Of a DNA stretch of 64,000 bases, positions 7,836-16,955 are shown one piece after another (the first letter of the stretch is position 1; each line of letters opens with the position of its first letter). The stretch lies in the NCBI RefSeq assembly GCF_027922265.1, contig NZ_BSFI01000020.1, positions 41,437 through 105,436 of the forward strand, in the 5' to 3' direction. Below the pieces are notes generated by a model, which searched no databases, had not been told where the DNA came from, and saw only the letters and a list, made by a program, of their open reading frames with translations. This DNA comes from Hansschlegelia plantiphila. Lineage in GTDB: Bacteria; Pseudomonadota; Alphaproteobacteria; Rhizobiales; Methylopilaceae. The translations under genes were made by a program, and so were the position numbers.

Positions 7836-9113
7836 ATGCTCGATGATCGATCGATCCGCCGCAGCGACGGGTGCGTCGTGAAGCTTTCCGCCCTTTGCGT
7901 CGCGGTCGTCGCCGCCTGGCTCGCGCTTCCCGCCGCAGCCCAGGAGCCGCCCGCCCCTGGCCCGCAGGTCCCCGGTCCTGCGGCGAAGAACGCGCCCGCC
8001 CCGATGGACTTTCCGTTCGCGGTGCTGCGGCAGTTTCCCGAAAACCCGCCGTGGTGGAACAACATCGTCACGGTGCCGCCGGACGATGACGGCATAGCAG
8101 GCGCCAATCTCGGCATCGTCGACAACAGCACCACGGGCTCATTCCTGAAGCAGAATTTCAGGATGGCCGCCCAGGAGCTCGTCCCGTTCGGCGAAGACCC
8201 GATGCCGGCGTTCAACCGGATCCTCGAAAGCGGCGCCAAGTTCATCCTTCTTGCGGTCCCCGCCGACGCCCTGTTGAAGATGGCCGACGCCGCCAAGGAC
8301 AAGGACGTTATCCTCTTCAACGCGGCCGCGACCGACGACCGGCTGCGCGGCGCCGACTGCCGCGCAGACGTTCTGCACACCGCGCCAAGCCGGGCGATGC
8401 TGACGGACGCCCTTGCGCAATACCTGGTCACCAAGCGCTGGGCGAAGTGGCTGCTGCTCACTGGCCGAGAGGCCGACGACCGCCTCTACGCCGAAGCGGT
8501 CAAGCGGTCGGCCAAGAAATTCGGCGCGAAGATCGTCGACGAGCGGACATGGAACTTTGGCCCTGACGCGCGCGAGTCGGGTAATGACGACATCTCGATC
8601 TTCACGCAGGGCGTTTCCTACGACGTCATCGTGATCGCAGACGAGCGCGGCGAGTTCGGCCCTCTCATCGGCTATCGCAGTTGGGACCCGCGCCCCACCG
8701 CCGGCACCGCGGGGCTGACGCCGACGACATGGAGCGTGACGGTCACGGGCTGGGGCGCCGAGCAGATCCAGAACCGCTTCTTCCGCCAGTCGAAGCGCGG
8801 CATGCGCCCTCTCGATTTCCAGATGTGGCTCGCGATGCGGACGATCGGCGAATCCGCTGCGCGTATCCGGTCGAACGATCCGAAAAAGCTCAGGGAATTT
8901 ATCTTCGGACCGAAATTCGAACTTGCGGGCTTCAAGGGCGGATCGTTCAGCTACCGACCCTGGGACAATCAGCTCCGGCAGCCGATCGTGCTGACGTCAG
9001 CTGAGGCGCTGGTCGCGGCGTCCCCGCAGGAAGGGTTCCTTCATCAGACGAACCCGCTCGATACGATCGGGTTCGACAAGCCCGAGAGCCAATGTCATTT
9101 CCCGACGCCATGA
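7836..9113 (+). CDS. lutA: PQQ-associated ABC periplasmic binding protein (LutA-like)
   Basis: A type-1 periplasmic binding protein of about 411-425 residues with a signal peptide ending LPAAAQ. It belongs to the set that co-occurs with PQQ alcohol dehydrogenases (ped cluster of Pseudomonas, lut cluster of Methylobacterium). It resembles branched-chain amino acid binding proteins: GANLGIVDNSTTGSF, RMAAQEL, LFNAAATDDRLRGADCR, RWAKWLLLTGREADD. The start is uncertain: ATG 7836, or an in-frame GTG at 7878 that gives a shorter signal peptide. It leads an operon of six genes. The lut system has been linked to lanthanide handling; the exact ligand is not settled. Confidence 0.85.
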   Translation: MLDDRSIRRSDGCVVKLSALCVAVVAAWLALPAAAQEPPAPGPQVPGPAAKNAPAPMDFPFAVLRQFPENPPWWNNIVTVPPDDDGIAGANLGIVDNSTTGSFLKQNFRMAAQELVPFGEDPMPAFNRILESGAKFILLAVPADALLKMADAAKDKDVILFNAAATDDRLRGADCRADVLHTAPSRAMLTDALAQYLVTKRWAKWLLLTGREADDRLYAEAVKRSAKKFGAKIVDERTWNFGPDARESGNDDISIFTQGVSYDVIVIADERGEFGPLIGYRSWDPRPTAGTAGLTPTTWSVTVTGWGAEQIQNRFFRQSKRGMRPLDFQMWLAMRTIGESAARIRSNDPKKLREFIFGPKFELAGFKGGSFSYRPWDNQLRQPIVLTSAEALVAASPQEGFLHQTNPLDTIGFDKPESQCHFPTP

Positions 9114-9179
9114 GACCGAGACGCGAAAGACGTACGGTCCGCGTTCGGACGAACGCCCCTCCCGGAGGAGAATAAGCGC

Positions 9180-10187
9180 ATGAAATCTCCGATAAGCCGC
9201 CGCGCGGTCCCCGCGCTCGCCAAGGCGGCCGCGGTGTTCGCCGGTCTCGCCGCGCTCATCGCAGCGCCTGCTCCCGCATGGGCTGCAAAGGTGTTCGTCA
9301 CGAACGAGCGCGACCACACCATGACGGTGCTCGACAGCGAGTCGTTGAAGACGCTGCAAACCGTGAAGACGGGCCGGCGGCCGCGCGGGCTGACGGCGAG
9401 CCCCGACGGCAAGCTGATCTATGTCTGCGCGAGCGACGACAACCGCGTCGAGGTGTACGACGCCAACGACTACAAGCTGCTGCGCACCCTGCCCTCGGGT
9501 CCCGATCCCGAGCTGTTCGTGCTGCACCCCTCGGGCAATCCGCTCTACATCGCAAACGAGGACGATGCGCTCGTCACGATCGTCGACACCGAAACCGGCA
9601 AGGTCGTCGGCGAGATTCCGGTCGGCGTCGAGCCCGAGGGCATGGGCATCAGCCCGGACGGCAAGACGCTGGTGAACACGTCCGAGACGACCAGCATGGC
9701 GCATTTCATCGACACCACGACGAAGCAGATCGTCGAGAACGTGCTCGTCGACAGCCGGCCCCGCGTCGCGCAGTTCACGCCGGACGCGAAGTTCACCTGG
9801 GTCTCGGCCGAGGTCGGCGGCACAGTTTCGGTGATCGACAACGCCAGCCACGAGGTGGTGAAGAAGATCACGTTCCAGATCCCCGGCGTGAACGACGAGG
9901 CGATCCAGCCGGTCGGCATCCGCATCACCAAGGACGGGAACACGGCCTTCGTGGCGCTCGGGCCGGCGAACCGCGTCGCGATCGTCGACACGCACACCTA
10001 CGAGATCAAGAAATACCTGCTGGTCGGCCAGCGCGTCTGGCAGATGGCGTTCTCGCCGGACGAGAGCGTGCTCTACACCACGAACGGCAACTCGAACGAC
10101 ATCTCGGTGATCGACGTCGCCTCGCAGAAAGTGACGAAGTCGGTCACGGTCGGGCGCGGCCCCTGGGGTGTCGTTGCGGTCCCGTGA
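9180..10187 (+). CDS. Exported YVTN beta-propeller protein, PQQ-dependent catabolism type
   Basis: A 335-residue protein with a signal peptide ending APAWA followed by seven or so repeats of about 40 residues. Typical repeat pieces are KVFVTNERDHTMTVLDSES, GKLIYVCASDDNRVEVYD and VLYTTNGNSNDISVIDVAS, so it should fold as a periplasmic seven-bladed propeller. This family regularly sits between the binding protein and the ATPase in PQQ-linked ABC clusters, as here. A good ribosome site (CGGAGGAG, 9167-9174) precedes the ATG. Its role is unknown; scaffold or quinoprotein chaperone functions are possible. Confidence 0.9.
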   Translation: MKSPISRRAVPALAKAAAVFAGLAALIAAPAPAWAAKVFVTNERDHTMTVLDSESLKTLQTVKTGRRPRGLTASPDGKLIYVCASDDNRVEVYDANDYKLLRTLPSGPDPELFVLHPSGNPLYIANEDDALVTIVDTETGKVVGEIPVGVEPEGMGISPDGKTLVNTSETTSMAHFIDTTTKQIVENVLVDSRPRVAQFTPDAKFTWVSAEVGGTVSVIDNASHEVVKKITFQIPGVNDEAIQPVGIRITKDGNTAFVALGPANRVAIVDTHTYEIKKYLLVGQRVWQMAFSPDESVLYTTNGNSNDISVIDVASQKVTKSVTVGRGPWGVVAVP

Positions 10188-10269
10188 GGCGCTGCGCGCT
10201 CGACGCCGTGGCTGAGGCGCTTTACATGACCGACGGCGCGCTGCCGCACGCGACCGGAGCGAGGCGAAC

Positions 10270-11052
10270 ATGACCGCCGACGACCGCCCGAACCCAGCTC
10301 CGACGCCGGCGCTCGCCGTGTCGGGCGTCAGCCACGCGTTCGGCTCCCGCAAGGCGCTGGACGACGTGACGCTCGATGCGCCGGCCGGCGCCTTCACCGC
10401 GCTGGTCGGCCAGAACGGCGCCGGCAAGACGACGCTGTTTTCGCTGGTGACGCGTCTCTACGACAACCGCACGGGTTCGATCCGGGTGCTCGGCCACGAC
10501 GTCCGGCGCGAACCCGCGGCGGCGCTGTCCCAGCTCGGCGTCGTGTTCCAGGCGCGCACGCTCGACCTCGAGCTGACGGTTTTGCAGAACCTGCAATATC
10601 ACGCCGCGCTGCATGGCGTCGGACCGGGCGAGGCCAAGCGGCGGGGCCTCTCCGCGCTCGCCCGCGTCGGCCTCGAGGCGCGCGCCAAGGACCGCGTCCG
10701 AGCGCTGTCGGGCGGCCAGATGCGCCGCGTCGAGATCGCCCGGGCGTTGCTGCACGAGCCCAGCCTGCTGCTGCTCGACGAGCCGACGACGGGCCTCGAC
10801 ATCGGCTCGCGGCGGCAGATGATCGACGAGGTCAAGCGGTTGATCGCCGAGGACGGCATCGGCGTGCTGTGGGCGACCCACCTGGTCGACGAGATCGAGG
10901 TCGCCGACCGCGTGGTCGTTCTTCACAAGGGGAAGGTGATGGCGACCGGCACCGTCGGTGAATTGCGAGCGCGCGCGAAGACCGATGACGTCGGCTCGGC
11001 GTTCATGAGGATCGTCGGCGAGGAGAGTCCGCTCGCGAGGGTTACGGCATGA
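10270..11052 (+). CDS. lutE: ABC transporter ATPase, PQQ-associated (LutE-like)
   Basis: A 260-residue ATPase with Walker A (GQNGAGKTT), Q-loop (VFQARTLDLELTV), canonical signature LSGGQMRRVEIARALL, Walker B (LLLLDEPTTGLD) and H-loop (WATHLVDE). It resembles DrrA/export-type ATPases rather than importer ATPases and pairs with the ABC-2 permease encoded next, which overlaps it by ATGA. A transporter of this architecture usually exports, which sits oddly with the binding protein in the same operon. This oddity is shared by known ped/lut clusters. Confidence 0.9.
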   Translation: MTADDRPNPAPTPALAVSGVSHAFGSRKALDDVTLDAPAGAFTALVGQNGAGKTTLFSLVTRLYDNRTGSIRVLGHDVRREPAAALSQLGVVFQARTLDLELTVLQNLQYHAALHGVGPGEAKRRGLSALARVGLEARAKDRVRALSGGQMRRVEIARALLHEPSLLLLDEPTTGLDIGSRRQMIDEVKRLIAEDGIGVLWATHLVDEIEVADRVVVLHKGKVMATGTVGELRARAKTDDVGSAFMRIVGEESPLARVTA

Positions 11053-11909
11053 GCGCGACGACGGTCGAAACCCGCCCGCGTGCGGGAATCAGCGCCCGTG
11101 GGGCGCTGATTTGCCTGACAGGCATCGTCTGGCGCGAAGGGCTGCGCTTTCTGCACCAGCGTGGGCGCTTCCTTTCCGCTCTGGTGCGGCCGCTGGTCTG
11201 GCTCTTCATCTTCGCAGCCGGCTTCCGGGCGACGCTCGGCGTCTCGATCATCCCGCCTTACGAGACCTATGTGCTCTATGAGGTCTATATCGCGCCCGGA
11301 CTGATCGCGATGATCCAGCTGTTCAACGGCCTGCAGTCGTCGCTCTCGATGGTCTACGACCGCGAGGTCGGCGCCATGCGCATCCTGCTGGTGAGCCCCT
11401 ACCCCCGCTGGTTCCTGCTGGTGTCGAAGCTGATCGCCGGAATCGCGGTCTCGATCCTGCAGGTCTACGCCTTCCTGCTCGTGGCCTATTTTTGGGATGT
11501 GCAGCCGGATGACCCAATCGGCTACCTGACCGTGCTGCCTGCGCTCGTGCTCACCGGCTTCATGCTGGGCGCGATGGGGCTCGCGATGTCGTCGGTGTTC
11601 AAGCAGCTCGAAAATTTCGCGAGCGTGATGAACTTCGTGATCTTCCCGATGTTCTTCGCCTCCTCCGCGCTCTATCCGCTGTGGCGGGTTCAGCAGGCTA
11701 GCATTCCGCTCTACAATATCTGCTTGTGGAACCCGTTCACGCACGCGGTCGAGCTGATCCGGTTCGCGCTCTATGGCCAGATCGAATGGACCTCGCTGGC
11801 GGTGGTGGCATGCTGCTCCGTCGTGTTCTTCGCCGCGGCGATCTTCGCCTATGACCCCTCGACCGGGCTGACCGCCCGGCGGGGCGGCCCTGACGCGGGG
11901 GCGAAATGA
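11049..11909 (+). CDS. lutF: ABC-2 type permease, PQQ-associated (LutF/PedC-like)
   Basis: A 286-residue integral membrane protein with about six helices and the ABC-2 pattern: a first helix after RFLSALVRPLVWLFIFA, then SMVYDREVGAMRILLVSPYPRWFLL, and NPFTHAVELIRFALYGQ near the C-terminus. It partners the preceding ATPase. The family is found almost only beside PQQ-dependent alcohol dehydrogenase genes. Confidence 0.9.
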   Translation: MSATTVETRPRAGISARGALICLTGIVWREGLRFLHQRGRFLSALVRPLVWLFIFAAGFRATLGVSIIPPYETYVLYEVYIAPGLIAMIQLFNGLQSSLSMVYDREVGAMRILLVSPYPRWFLLVSKLIAGIAVSILQVYAFLLVAYFWDVQPDDPIGYLTVLPALVLTGFMLGAMGLAMSSVFKQLENFASVMNFVIFPMFFASSALYPLWRVQQASIPLYNICLWNPFTHAVELIRFALYGQIEWTSLAVVACCSVVFFAAAIFAYDPSTGLTARRGGPDAGAK

Positions 11910-11955
11910 CGATGGCGGACCGTCGTGAGCCAAACGCATCTGGAGTGAAGACGTG

Positions 11956-12690
11956 ATGAAGCCCCTCGCCCGTCTGTCGGCGGCAGCTCTGCTCACGTTC
12001 GCCGTCGGCGGCGCGAATGCGCAAGAGACGGCTCCTACGGCCGGGGACACGAGCCCACCCGCCGAAACCGCCCAGCCCGGCCCCAAGACGCCGTTGCCGC
12101 CGCGCGACGCGCCCCGGGCGCCGGAGACCGGCCGCCGGGCCGTGGCGAAGGATCCGGACTGGCCCTGCATGCAGCCCAAGGTCTCGACGCTGAGCTATGG
12201 GCAGATGTGGTCCGGTCCCCCGCTCGACGACGCGATCAAGACGTGGCGGACTGACTCCGCGATCGAGGACCTCGTGGAGCGCCTGGTGGCGCGCCGGACG
12301 ACGATGGACGAGGCGAAGAGCTTGCTCGACGCGTTCGCCCGCGGGGCCGGCGACCAGAAAGCGCAGAAGCTCACCTTGATCTTCGCCGGCGTCTTCGAGG
12401 AGCTCAACGACCAACGCTCCCGGATCATCGCCGGCATCGAGCGCTACGCGCGCAAGCAGCGGGCGCTGTCCGACCGCATCAAGGACGAGAGCGTCCGCAT
12501 CGCCGCGACGCAGAAGGACATGGCGTCCCAGATGTCGCCCGAAGGACAGAAAGACCAGCAGGCGCTGGACTGGGACACCCGGATCTATGATGAACGCACG
12601 CAGTCTCTGACATATGTCTGCGAGTCGCCGGTCATCCTGGAGCAGCGCGCCTTCGACCTCGGGCGCGAGATCCAGAGCCGTCTGGACTAA
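11956..12690 (+). CDS. Exported protein of the lut-like operon, helical, unknown function
   Basis: A product of about 244 residues with a signal peptide (ending GGANAQ), then a Pro/Ala/Thr-rich linker of about 45 residues. The rest is a mostly helical domain with Cys in DWPCMQPK and TYVCESP that could form a disulfide. It also contains MWSGPPLDDAIKTW and a long charged helix (GIERYARKQRALSDRIKDE). A GTG codon at 11953 lies next to the ATG used here; both have GGAG upstream. Similar exported proteins occur in lut clusters. The function is unknown, perhaps periplasmic complex assembly. Confidence 0.75.
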   Translation: MKPLARLSAAALLTFAVGGANAQETAPTAGDTSPPAETAQPGPKTPLPPRDAPRAPETGRRAVAKDPDWPCMQPKVSTLSYGQMWSGPPLDDAIKTWRTDSAIEDLVERLVARRTTMDEAKSLLDAFARGAGDQKAQKLTLIFAGVFEELNDQRSRIIAGIERYARKQRALSDRIKDESVRIAATQKDMASQMSPEGQKDQQALDWDTRIYDERTQSLTYVCESPVILEQRAFDLGREIQSRLD

Positions 12691-12709
12691 CCGAGCGAGA
12701 AACGCCGCC

Positions 12710-13669
12710 ATGGACGGACTGGATCGAAGACGCGCGTTCGCCGCGATGGCCGGCGGCGCGCTTCTTCTGACGCGCCCCGCGGCGGCGCAGATCGCCAGTC
12801 TGGAGATATTCTCCGTCGCCGCCCCCGGCGATGGCGACGACCAGCTCGCCCGCGCGATCGCGGAGGGTCTGAACACGACTCGCCTGCTGCCGAGCGCCGG
12901 CCCCGTCAGCGTCCCGGGCGACGGCGGCGTCAAAGGGCTCGCCCAGTTCGTCTCGGGCGCTCGGCCAAGGCCGGGCTTGCTGGTGATCGGCCTCGGCACG
13001 CTCGGCCAGCTCGTCCTCAGAAAGGCCGACGAGAGCCTCGACCATTGCCGGCCGCTCGCTCTGCTTGTCGGAGAAAGCCAGCCGGTCGTGGTGGCCGCCA
13101 AATCGCCGATCAGGACGCTCGACGATCTCCTCGCGGCAATCCGGGGAGATCCCGAACGGCTGCGCTGGGCCGGCCGCCTGCGAGGCGGCGCCGATCATCA
13201 GCTCGCATTGCTCACGACCATGGCGGCCGGCGGCGATCCCACGCGCCTCAACTATGTCGGCGGAGACGAGCGGAGCGAGGCCGCAGTGATGCTGCTCACC
13301 GGTGAGGCGGACGTCGCGACCGGCGATCTTGGCGATCTCTCGGCCCAGATACGGGGCGGGACCCTGCGCGCTCTTGCGCTGTCCTCGCCCAGTCGGTCGC
13401 CGCATTTCGATATTCCGACCTTCCGGGAGCTGGGCGTCGACGTCACGCTGATCAACTGGCGGGGCGCGTTCGCGCGGCGCAGCATCGAACGAGGCCTGAT
13501 CTCCCGCGTCGAGGAGGCGCTGGCGGCGCTGGTGCGGCTCGAGGGATGGCGACAGCTTTCGTCGCAGCGATACTGGCTCGAGCTCTATGAACCCGCCGAC
13601 CAGTTCGCAGCGCTTGTCGCCCGGGAACGTATCCGCCTCAAAAAGCTGTTCGCCGACGCAAAGCTCTAG
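12710..13669 (+). CDS. TctC/Bug-family periplasmic solute-binding protein
   Basis: A 319-residue protein beginning MDGLDRRRAFAAMAGG, a probable Tat signal, followed by a TctC-like two-lobe domain: the N-terminal GDGDDQLARAIAEGLN replaces the usual GGxxD pattern, and GADHQLALLTTMAAGGDPTRLNYVGG matches the family middle region. Such proteins usually serve tripartite tricarboxylate transporters, but no TctA/TctB gene is nearby. It starts 20 nt after the exported-protein gene, so it probably belongs to the lut-like operon as an orphan binding protein. Its ligand is unknown. Confidence 0.82.
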   Translation: MDGLDRRRAFAAMAGGALLLTRPAAAQIASLEIFSVAAPGDGDDQLARAIAEGLNTTRLLPSAGPVSVPGDGGVKGLAQFVSGARPRPGLLVIGLGTLGQLVLRKADESLDHCRPLALLVGESQPVVVAAKSPIRTLDDLLAAIRGDPERLRWAGRLRGGADHQLALLTTMAAGGDPTRLNYVGGDERSEAAVMLLTGEADVATGDLGDLSAQIRGGTLRALALSSPSRSPHFDIPTFRELGVDVTLINWRGAFARRSIERGLISRVEEALAALVRLEGWRQLSSQRYWLELYEPADQFAALVARERIRLKKLFADAKL

Positions 13670-13670
13670 T

Positions 13671-13698
13671 CGTCCGCGCCCTTGAAGGGGCGCGGACG
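13671..13698. terminator. Hairpin between convergent operons
   Basis: A perfect 11-bp stem (CGTCCGCGCCC with GGGCGCGGACG) and a 6-nt loop lie just after the TctC-like gene and before the end of xoxJ on the other strand. There is no T-tract, so termination is plausible but not certain. It could serve both strands. Confidence 0.55.
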
Positions 13699-13707
13699 TA
13701 AGCCGCC

Positions 13708-14559
13708 TTACTGCGGCGGCGCCAGGGGACGATCCTGCTCGTCAAGCAACGGAACGTTGTAGGAGGCCAGGATCTTGTTGATCTCGGCCTGGTTCTTCGT
13801 GATGAAGTCGTTGAGCCGGTGCTTCCAGTTCTCTTCACCAGGACGGACGCCAAACGTCAGACGGTACGACATCGGCGGCCCGCCGCTTTCCTTGACCAGC
13901 GGGGTGCTGACAAGGCCGCCCGCCTTCTCCGTGAAGTAACCCCCGATCGGGCCCCACAGAACTCCGCCATCGATCTCGCCGGACTTGATGTCCGCGATCA
14001 TTTCCTCGGCGGGAGAGAAGTATCTCCTGTCGACAAAGAGCGCATAAGGCTTCGCCTTCGCCATCAGACCATTGCGCAGCATATAACTCGCCGCCGGCGT
14101 TCCAGCGGTGACGCCGATCCGCTTGTCCTTGAGCTTCGGGTCATCGAACGAATCGACGCCGTCGAGAGGTCCGCCCTTCTTGACGACGAGCACCGCGGTC
14201 GACCGGAAATAAGCGTTGGTGTTCAGGTATGGATCGGCGCCGGACGGAACGCCGAAAACGACGTCGCAGTGCTTCTCGCCGAGCGTCCGTCGATAGAAGC
14301 CGGTCGCCTGGGGGAACCACGTGTAGACAAGCGGGATTCCAAGATCTTTCGACATCAGTTCGGCGATCTTGTTCTCGAACCCCTCGCCCTTTTCGTTCGA
14401 CAGCGGCATGTCAGCCGGATCGGCGCACACGCGGAGCGTCGCACGGTTCACAAGATCGGATGTCTGGGCGGAGGCGGCTCCCGAATATGAGACTGCGACA
14501 GCGAGGACAGCTAGCGCCGCGCCCCGCCAGCTCGCCGACTTCATCCTGCCGAGGCTCAT
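13708..14559 (-). CDS. xoxJ: XoxJ/MxaJ-family periplasmic binding-like protein
   Basis: A 283-residue product with a signal peptide ending AASAQ and a SBP_bac_3 fold: ATLRVCADPADMPLSNEKGEGFENKIAELMS, then YTWFPQATGFYRRTLGEKHCDVVFGVP, which is typical of MxaJ/XoxJ. XoxJ is thought to help activate or mature the lanthanide methanol dehydrogenase. It lies downstream of xoxF on the same strand. The usual cytochrome gene xoxG is not between them. The start may be 14559 or 14544 (both Met). Confidence 0.92.
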   Translation of the reverse strand: MSLGRMKSASWRGAALAVLAVAVSYSGAASAQTSDLVNRATLRVCADPADMPLSNEKGEGFENKIAELMSKDLGIPLVYTWFPQATGFYRRTLGEKHCDVVFGVPSGADPYLNTNAYFRSTAVLVVKKGGPLDGVDSFDDPKLKDKRIGVTAGTPAASYMLRNGLMAKAKPYALFVDRRYFSPAEEMIADIKSGEIDGGVLWGPIGGYFTEKAGGLVSTPLVKESGGPPMSYRLTFGVRPGEENWKHRLNDFITKNQAEINKILASYNVPLLDEQDRPLAPPQ

Positions 14560-14768
14560 GCGCGACAAGCCGCTTCGTTCTGATGGAAAATCGAGCTCCG
14601 GGCCGACGCATGCGCATTTCGCCAAATCGCAGCGCATCGGGCCCCAGAGCGACGTCCGGTCATAAGAGTCATAGTGATTGTCCTCCTTTGCGCGTTCGCA
14701 CTTAGCGCCACTTTTTGTCCGCCGTTATCGACAAATCCCGAAGGATTTGCAGCGGCGGTTTTAAACGG

Positions 14769-14809
14769 TGAAGGCCCGACCAACGGGGGAACCGTCAGCC
14801 GGGCCTTCA
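14769..14809 (-). terminator. Hairpin between xoxF and xoxJ
   Basis: A perfect 10-bp stem (TGAAGGCCCG with CGGGCCTTCA) has a 21-nt loop. On the transcribed strand it is followed by ACCGTTTAAAACC, which is only weakly U-rich. It may act as a partial terminator that lowers xoxJ relative to xoxF, or as a 3'-end stabiliser for the abundant xoxF message. The 294-nt gap from 14560 to 14853 holds nothing else I recognise. Confidence 0.5.
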
Positions 14810-14853
14810 GTCTTCATGCGGCTGATCTCGTTAGAGGTCAGCCTTCATCGCTA

Positions 14854-16662
14854 TCACGAGCTCGGGAGAGCGAACACCGTCAGCTGGCCGCCGAGAGCGG
14901 TATAGCTGGACAGAGCCGCATAGCCGCCGACCGCGCCGAGACCGTCGGTCGGGTTGGCGAGACCGGCCGCGAGGCCGATGCCGGCCCAGCCGCCGACGCC
15001 CGAGAGGATGGCGACGTACTGCTTGCCCTTGTGCTCGTAGGTCATGACGTTGCCGATGATGCCGGACGGCGTCTTGAACTTGTAGAGCTCCTTGCCCGTC
15101 TTGGCGTCGACGGCCTTCAGGTAGCCTTCGAGCGTGCCGTAGAACACGACCCCGCCTGCGGTCGCCAGAGCGCCGGACCACACGGAGAACTGCTCCTTGT
15201 TGGACCAGACGATCTTACCCTTCTTGCCGTCCCAAGCGATGAAGTTACCCATGCCGCCATGGCTGTTCGGGGCCGGGAACATCGAAAGGGTCGCGCCGAC
15301 ATAGGGCTGACCAGCGGTGTACGAGACCTTGAAGGGCTCGTAGTCCATGCAGACGTGGTTCGTGGGCACGTAGAACAGCTCGGTCTCCGGCGAGTAGGCC
15401 GCAGGCTGCTGGTCCTTGGTGCCGAGAGCCGCCGGGCAGATGCCCTGCGAATTCACGTCTTCGCCGTTCTGCTCCGTGGAGTACTTGGCGACGACGAGCG
15501 GACGGCCGTAGGTCTTGGAGTCCTTATCCATATCGACCTTGGTCGCCCAGTTCACCGCGGGGTCGTACTTCTCGGCGACGAGAAGGGCGCCCGTCTCGCG
15601 GTTCAGCGTGTAGCCGAAGCCGTTGCGGTCGAAATGCGTCAGGAGGGGCTGCTCCTTGCCGTCGATCTTCTGATCCGTGAGGATCATCTCGTTGATGCCG
15701 TCGTAGTCCCACTCGTCGTGCGGGGTCATCTGGTAGACCCACTTCACGGCGCCGGTGTCGGGGTTACGAGCCCAGACGGTCATCGACCACTTGTTGTCGC
15801 CCGGACGCTGCTTGGGGTTCCACGTCGAAGGGTTGCCCGAACCGTAGTAAACCAGGTCAAGCTTCGGATCGTACGAGTACCAGCCCCAGGTCGTGCCGCC
15901 GCCGGTCTTCCACTGGTCGCCTTCCCAGGTCTTGATCGACGAGTTCTCACCGACGGGCTTGCCGAGCTCGGTCGTCTTGACAGGATCGATCAGCGTGTCG
16001 CTGTCCGGACCCATCGAGTAACCGCGCCAGACCAGCTTGCCGTCTTTGGTGCTGTACGCCGTGACCGAGCCGCGAACGCCGAATTCGCCGCCGGAGATTC
16101 CGACGATGATCTTGTCCTTGACCGGCAGGACGGTCGCCGTGTTGGTCTCGCCCTTCTTCGGGTCGCCATTCACGACGGACCACTTCTTCTGGCCGGTCTT
16201 GGCGTCGAGCGCCACGACGGTCGTGTCGGCCTGATGCAGGATGATCAAGCCGTCGGCGTAAGCAAGACCGCGATTGACGGTGTCGCAGCACATCACGGGG
16301 ATAACGCTCGGATCCTGCTTCGGCTGGTAGGTCCAGATGATCCGGCCGTTGTCGTTCAGGTCGAGCGCGAACACGTTGTTCGGGAACGGCGTGTGAACGT
16401 ACATGATGTCGCCGATCACGAGGGGAGAACCCTCGTGGCCGCGGAGAACGCCGGTCGAGAACGTCCAGGCGACCTGGAGCTTCTTGACGTTCTCCTTGGT
16501 GATCTCATTGAGCTTGGAATAGCGGGTGTTGGCGTAATCACCCGTCTGGATGCCCCACTGCTTGGGGTCCTTTAAAATTGCCGTGAGATCGTCGGCCGCC
16601 ATGGCCGGCAGACTCAAGGCGGCGGCGCCGAGCAGGCTCGCCGCGATCGCGAGTTTGCGCAT
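14854..16662 (-). CDS. xoxF: Lanthanide-dependent PQQ methanol dehydrogenase XoxF
   Basis: XoxF oxidises methanol to formaldehyde (or further) in the periplasm with PQQ and a lanthanide. The 602-residue precursor has a signal peptide (ending PAMA) and an eight-bladed quinoprotein propeller. The vicinal disulfide CC is at 125-126, metal ligands Glu193 and Asn277 are present, and the catalytic Asp319 is followed by Asp321 in [10 protein letters not shown]. This extra Asp two residues after the catalytic Asp is the known mark of lanthanide-type XoxF; MxaF has Ala there. The start at 16662 has GAGGGAGA 8 nt upstream. Confidence 0.98.
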   Translation of the reverse strand: MRKLAIAASLLGAAALSLPAMAADDLTAILKDPKQWGIQTGDYANTRYSKLNEITKENVKKLQVAWTFSTGVLRGHEGSPLVIGDIMYVHTPFPNNVFALDLNDNGRIIWTYQPKQDPSVIPVMCCDTVNRGLAYADGLIILHQADTTVVALDAKTGQKKWSVVNGDPKKGETNTATVLPVKDKIIVGISGGEFGVRGSVTAYSTKDGKLVWRGYSMGPDSDTLIDPVKTTELGKPVGENSSIKTWEGDQWKTGGGTTWGWYSYDPKLDLVYYGSGNPSTWNPKQRPGDNKWSMTVWARNPDTGAVKWVYQMTPHDEWDYDGINEMILTDQKIDGKEQPLLTHFDRNGFGYTLNRETGALLVAEKYDPAVNWATKVDMDKDSKTYGRPLVVAKYSTEQNGEDVNSQGICPAALGTKDQQPAAYSPETELFYVPTNHVCMDYEPFKVSYTAGQPYVGATLSMFPAPNSHGGMGNFIAWDGKKGKIVWSNKEQFSVWSGALATAGGVVFYGTLEGYLKAVDAKTGKELYKFKTPSGIIGNVMTYEHKGKQYVAILSGVGGWAGIGLAAGLANPTDGLGAVGGYAALSSYTALGGQLTVFALPSS

Positions 16663-16726
16663 TCGTTAGTTCTCCCTCTGGTACGCAGTCCTTAGTCAGC
16701 TCCCCGCCGCCGAAACATAAGAGGAG

Positions 16727-16748
16727 CAAGTACTTATTATTGGACTTG
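16727..16748 (-). promoter_or_regulatory. Proximal xoxF box inside an inverted repeat
   Basis: CAAGT (16727-16731) and ACTTG (16744-16748) flank the box TAATAAG (minus strand, 16733-16739). The arrangement looks like an operator for a dimeric regulator 70 nt upstream of the xoxF ATG. It could also include the -10 element. Confidence 0.45.
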
Positions 16749-16927
16749 AGTCTTCGACGCCGTGTCACGGTTCGCCGGCTAAACGCCCTGACGCCGCAGT
16801 GCGGCGCTCGTGCCCGACAACCCTACGATCCGCCCTTGTCCTTATGGATTCTTGCGTAGAAGCCGAAGACTAGGCGGACCGTAGACCGCTTCCCAAAGGC
16901 TGGCAACAGGACTTTAAGACATAAGAC

Positions 16928-16936
16928 CGTTATTAT
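16928..16936 (-). promoter_or_regulatory. Distal TAATAAC box upstream of xoxF
   Basis: The minus strand reads ATAATAACG, in the same orientation as the proximal box and about 265 nt from the xoxF ATG. Confidence 0.3.
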
Positions 16937-16955
16937 GAATTTGCTGCAGTAGCAC

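Noticed and set aside
12710..13669. TctC-like gene considered part of a tripartite tricarboxylate transporter
   Set aside because: No TctA or TctB membrane gene lies next to it. The only neighbours are lut-like and xox genes.
14674..16575. A 633-codon plus-strand frame antisense to xoxF
   Set aside because: xoxF is unambiguous on the minus strand, and the antisense product has no family features.
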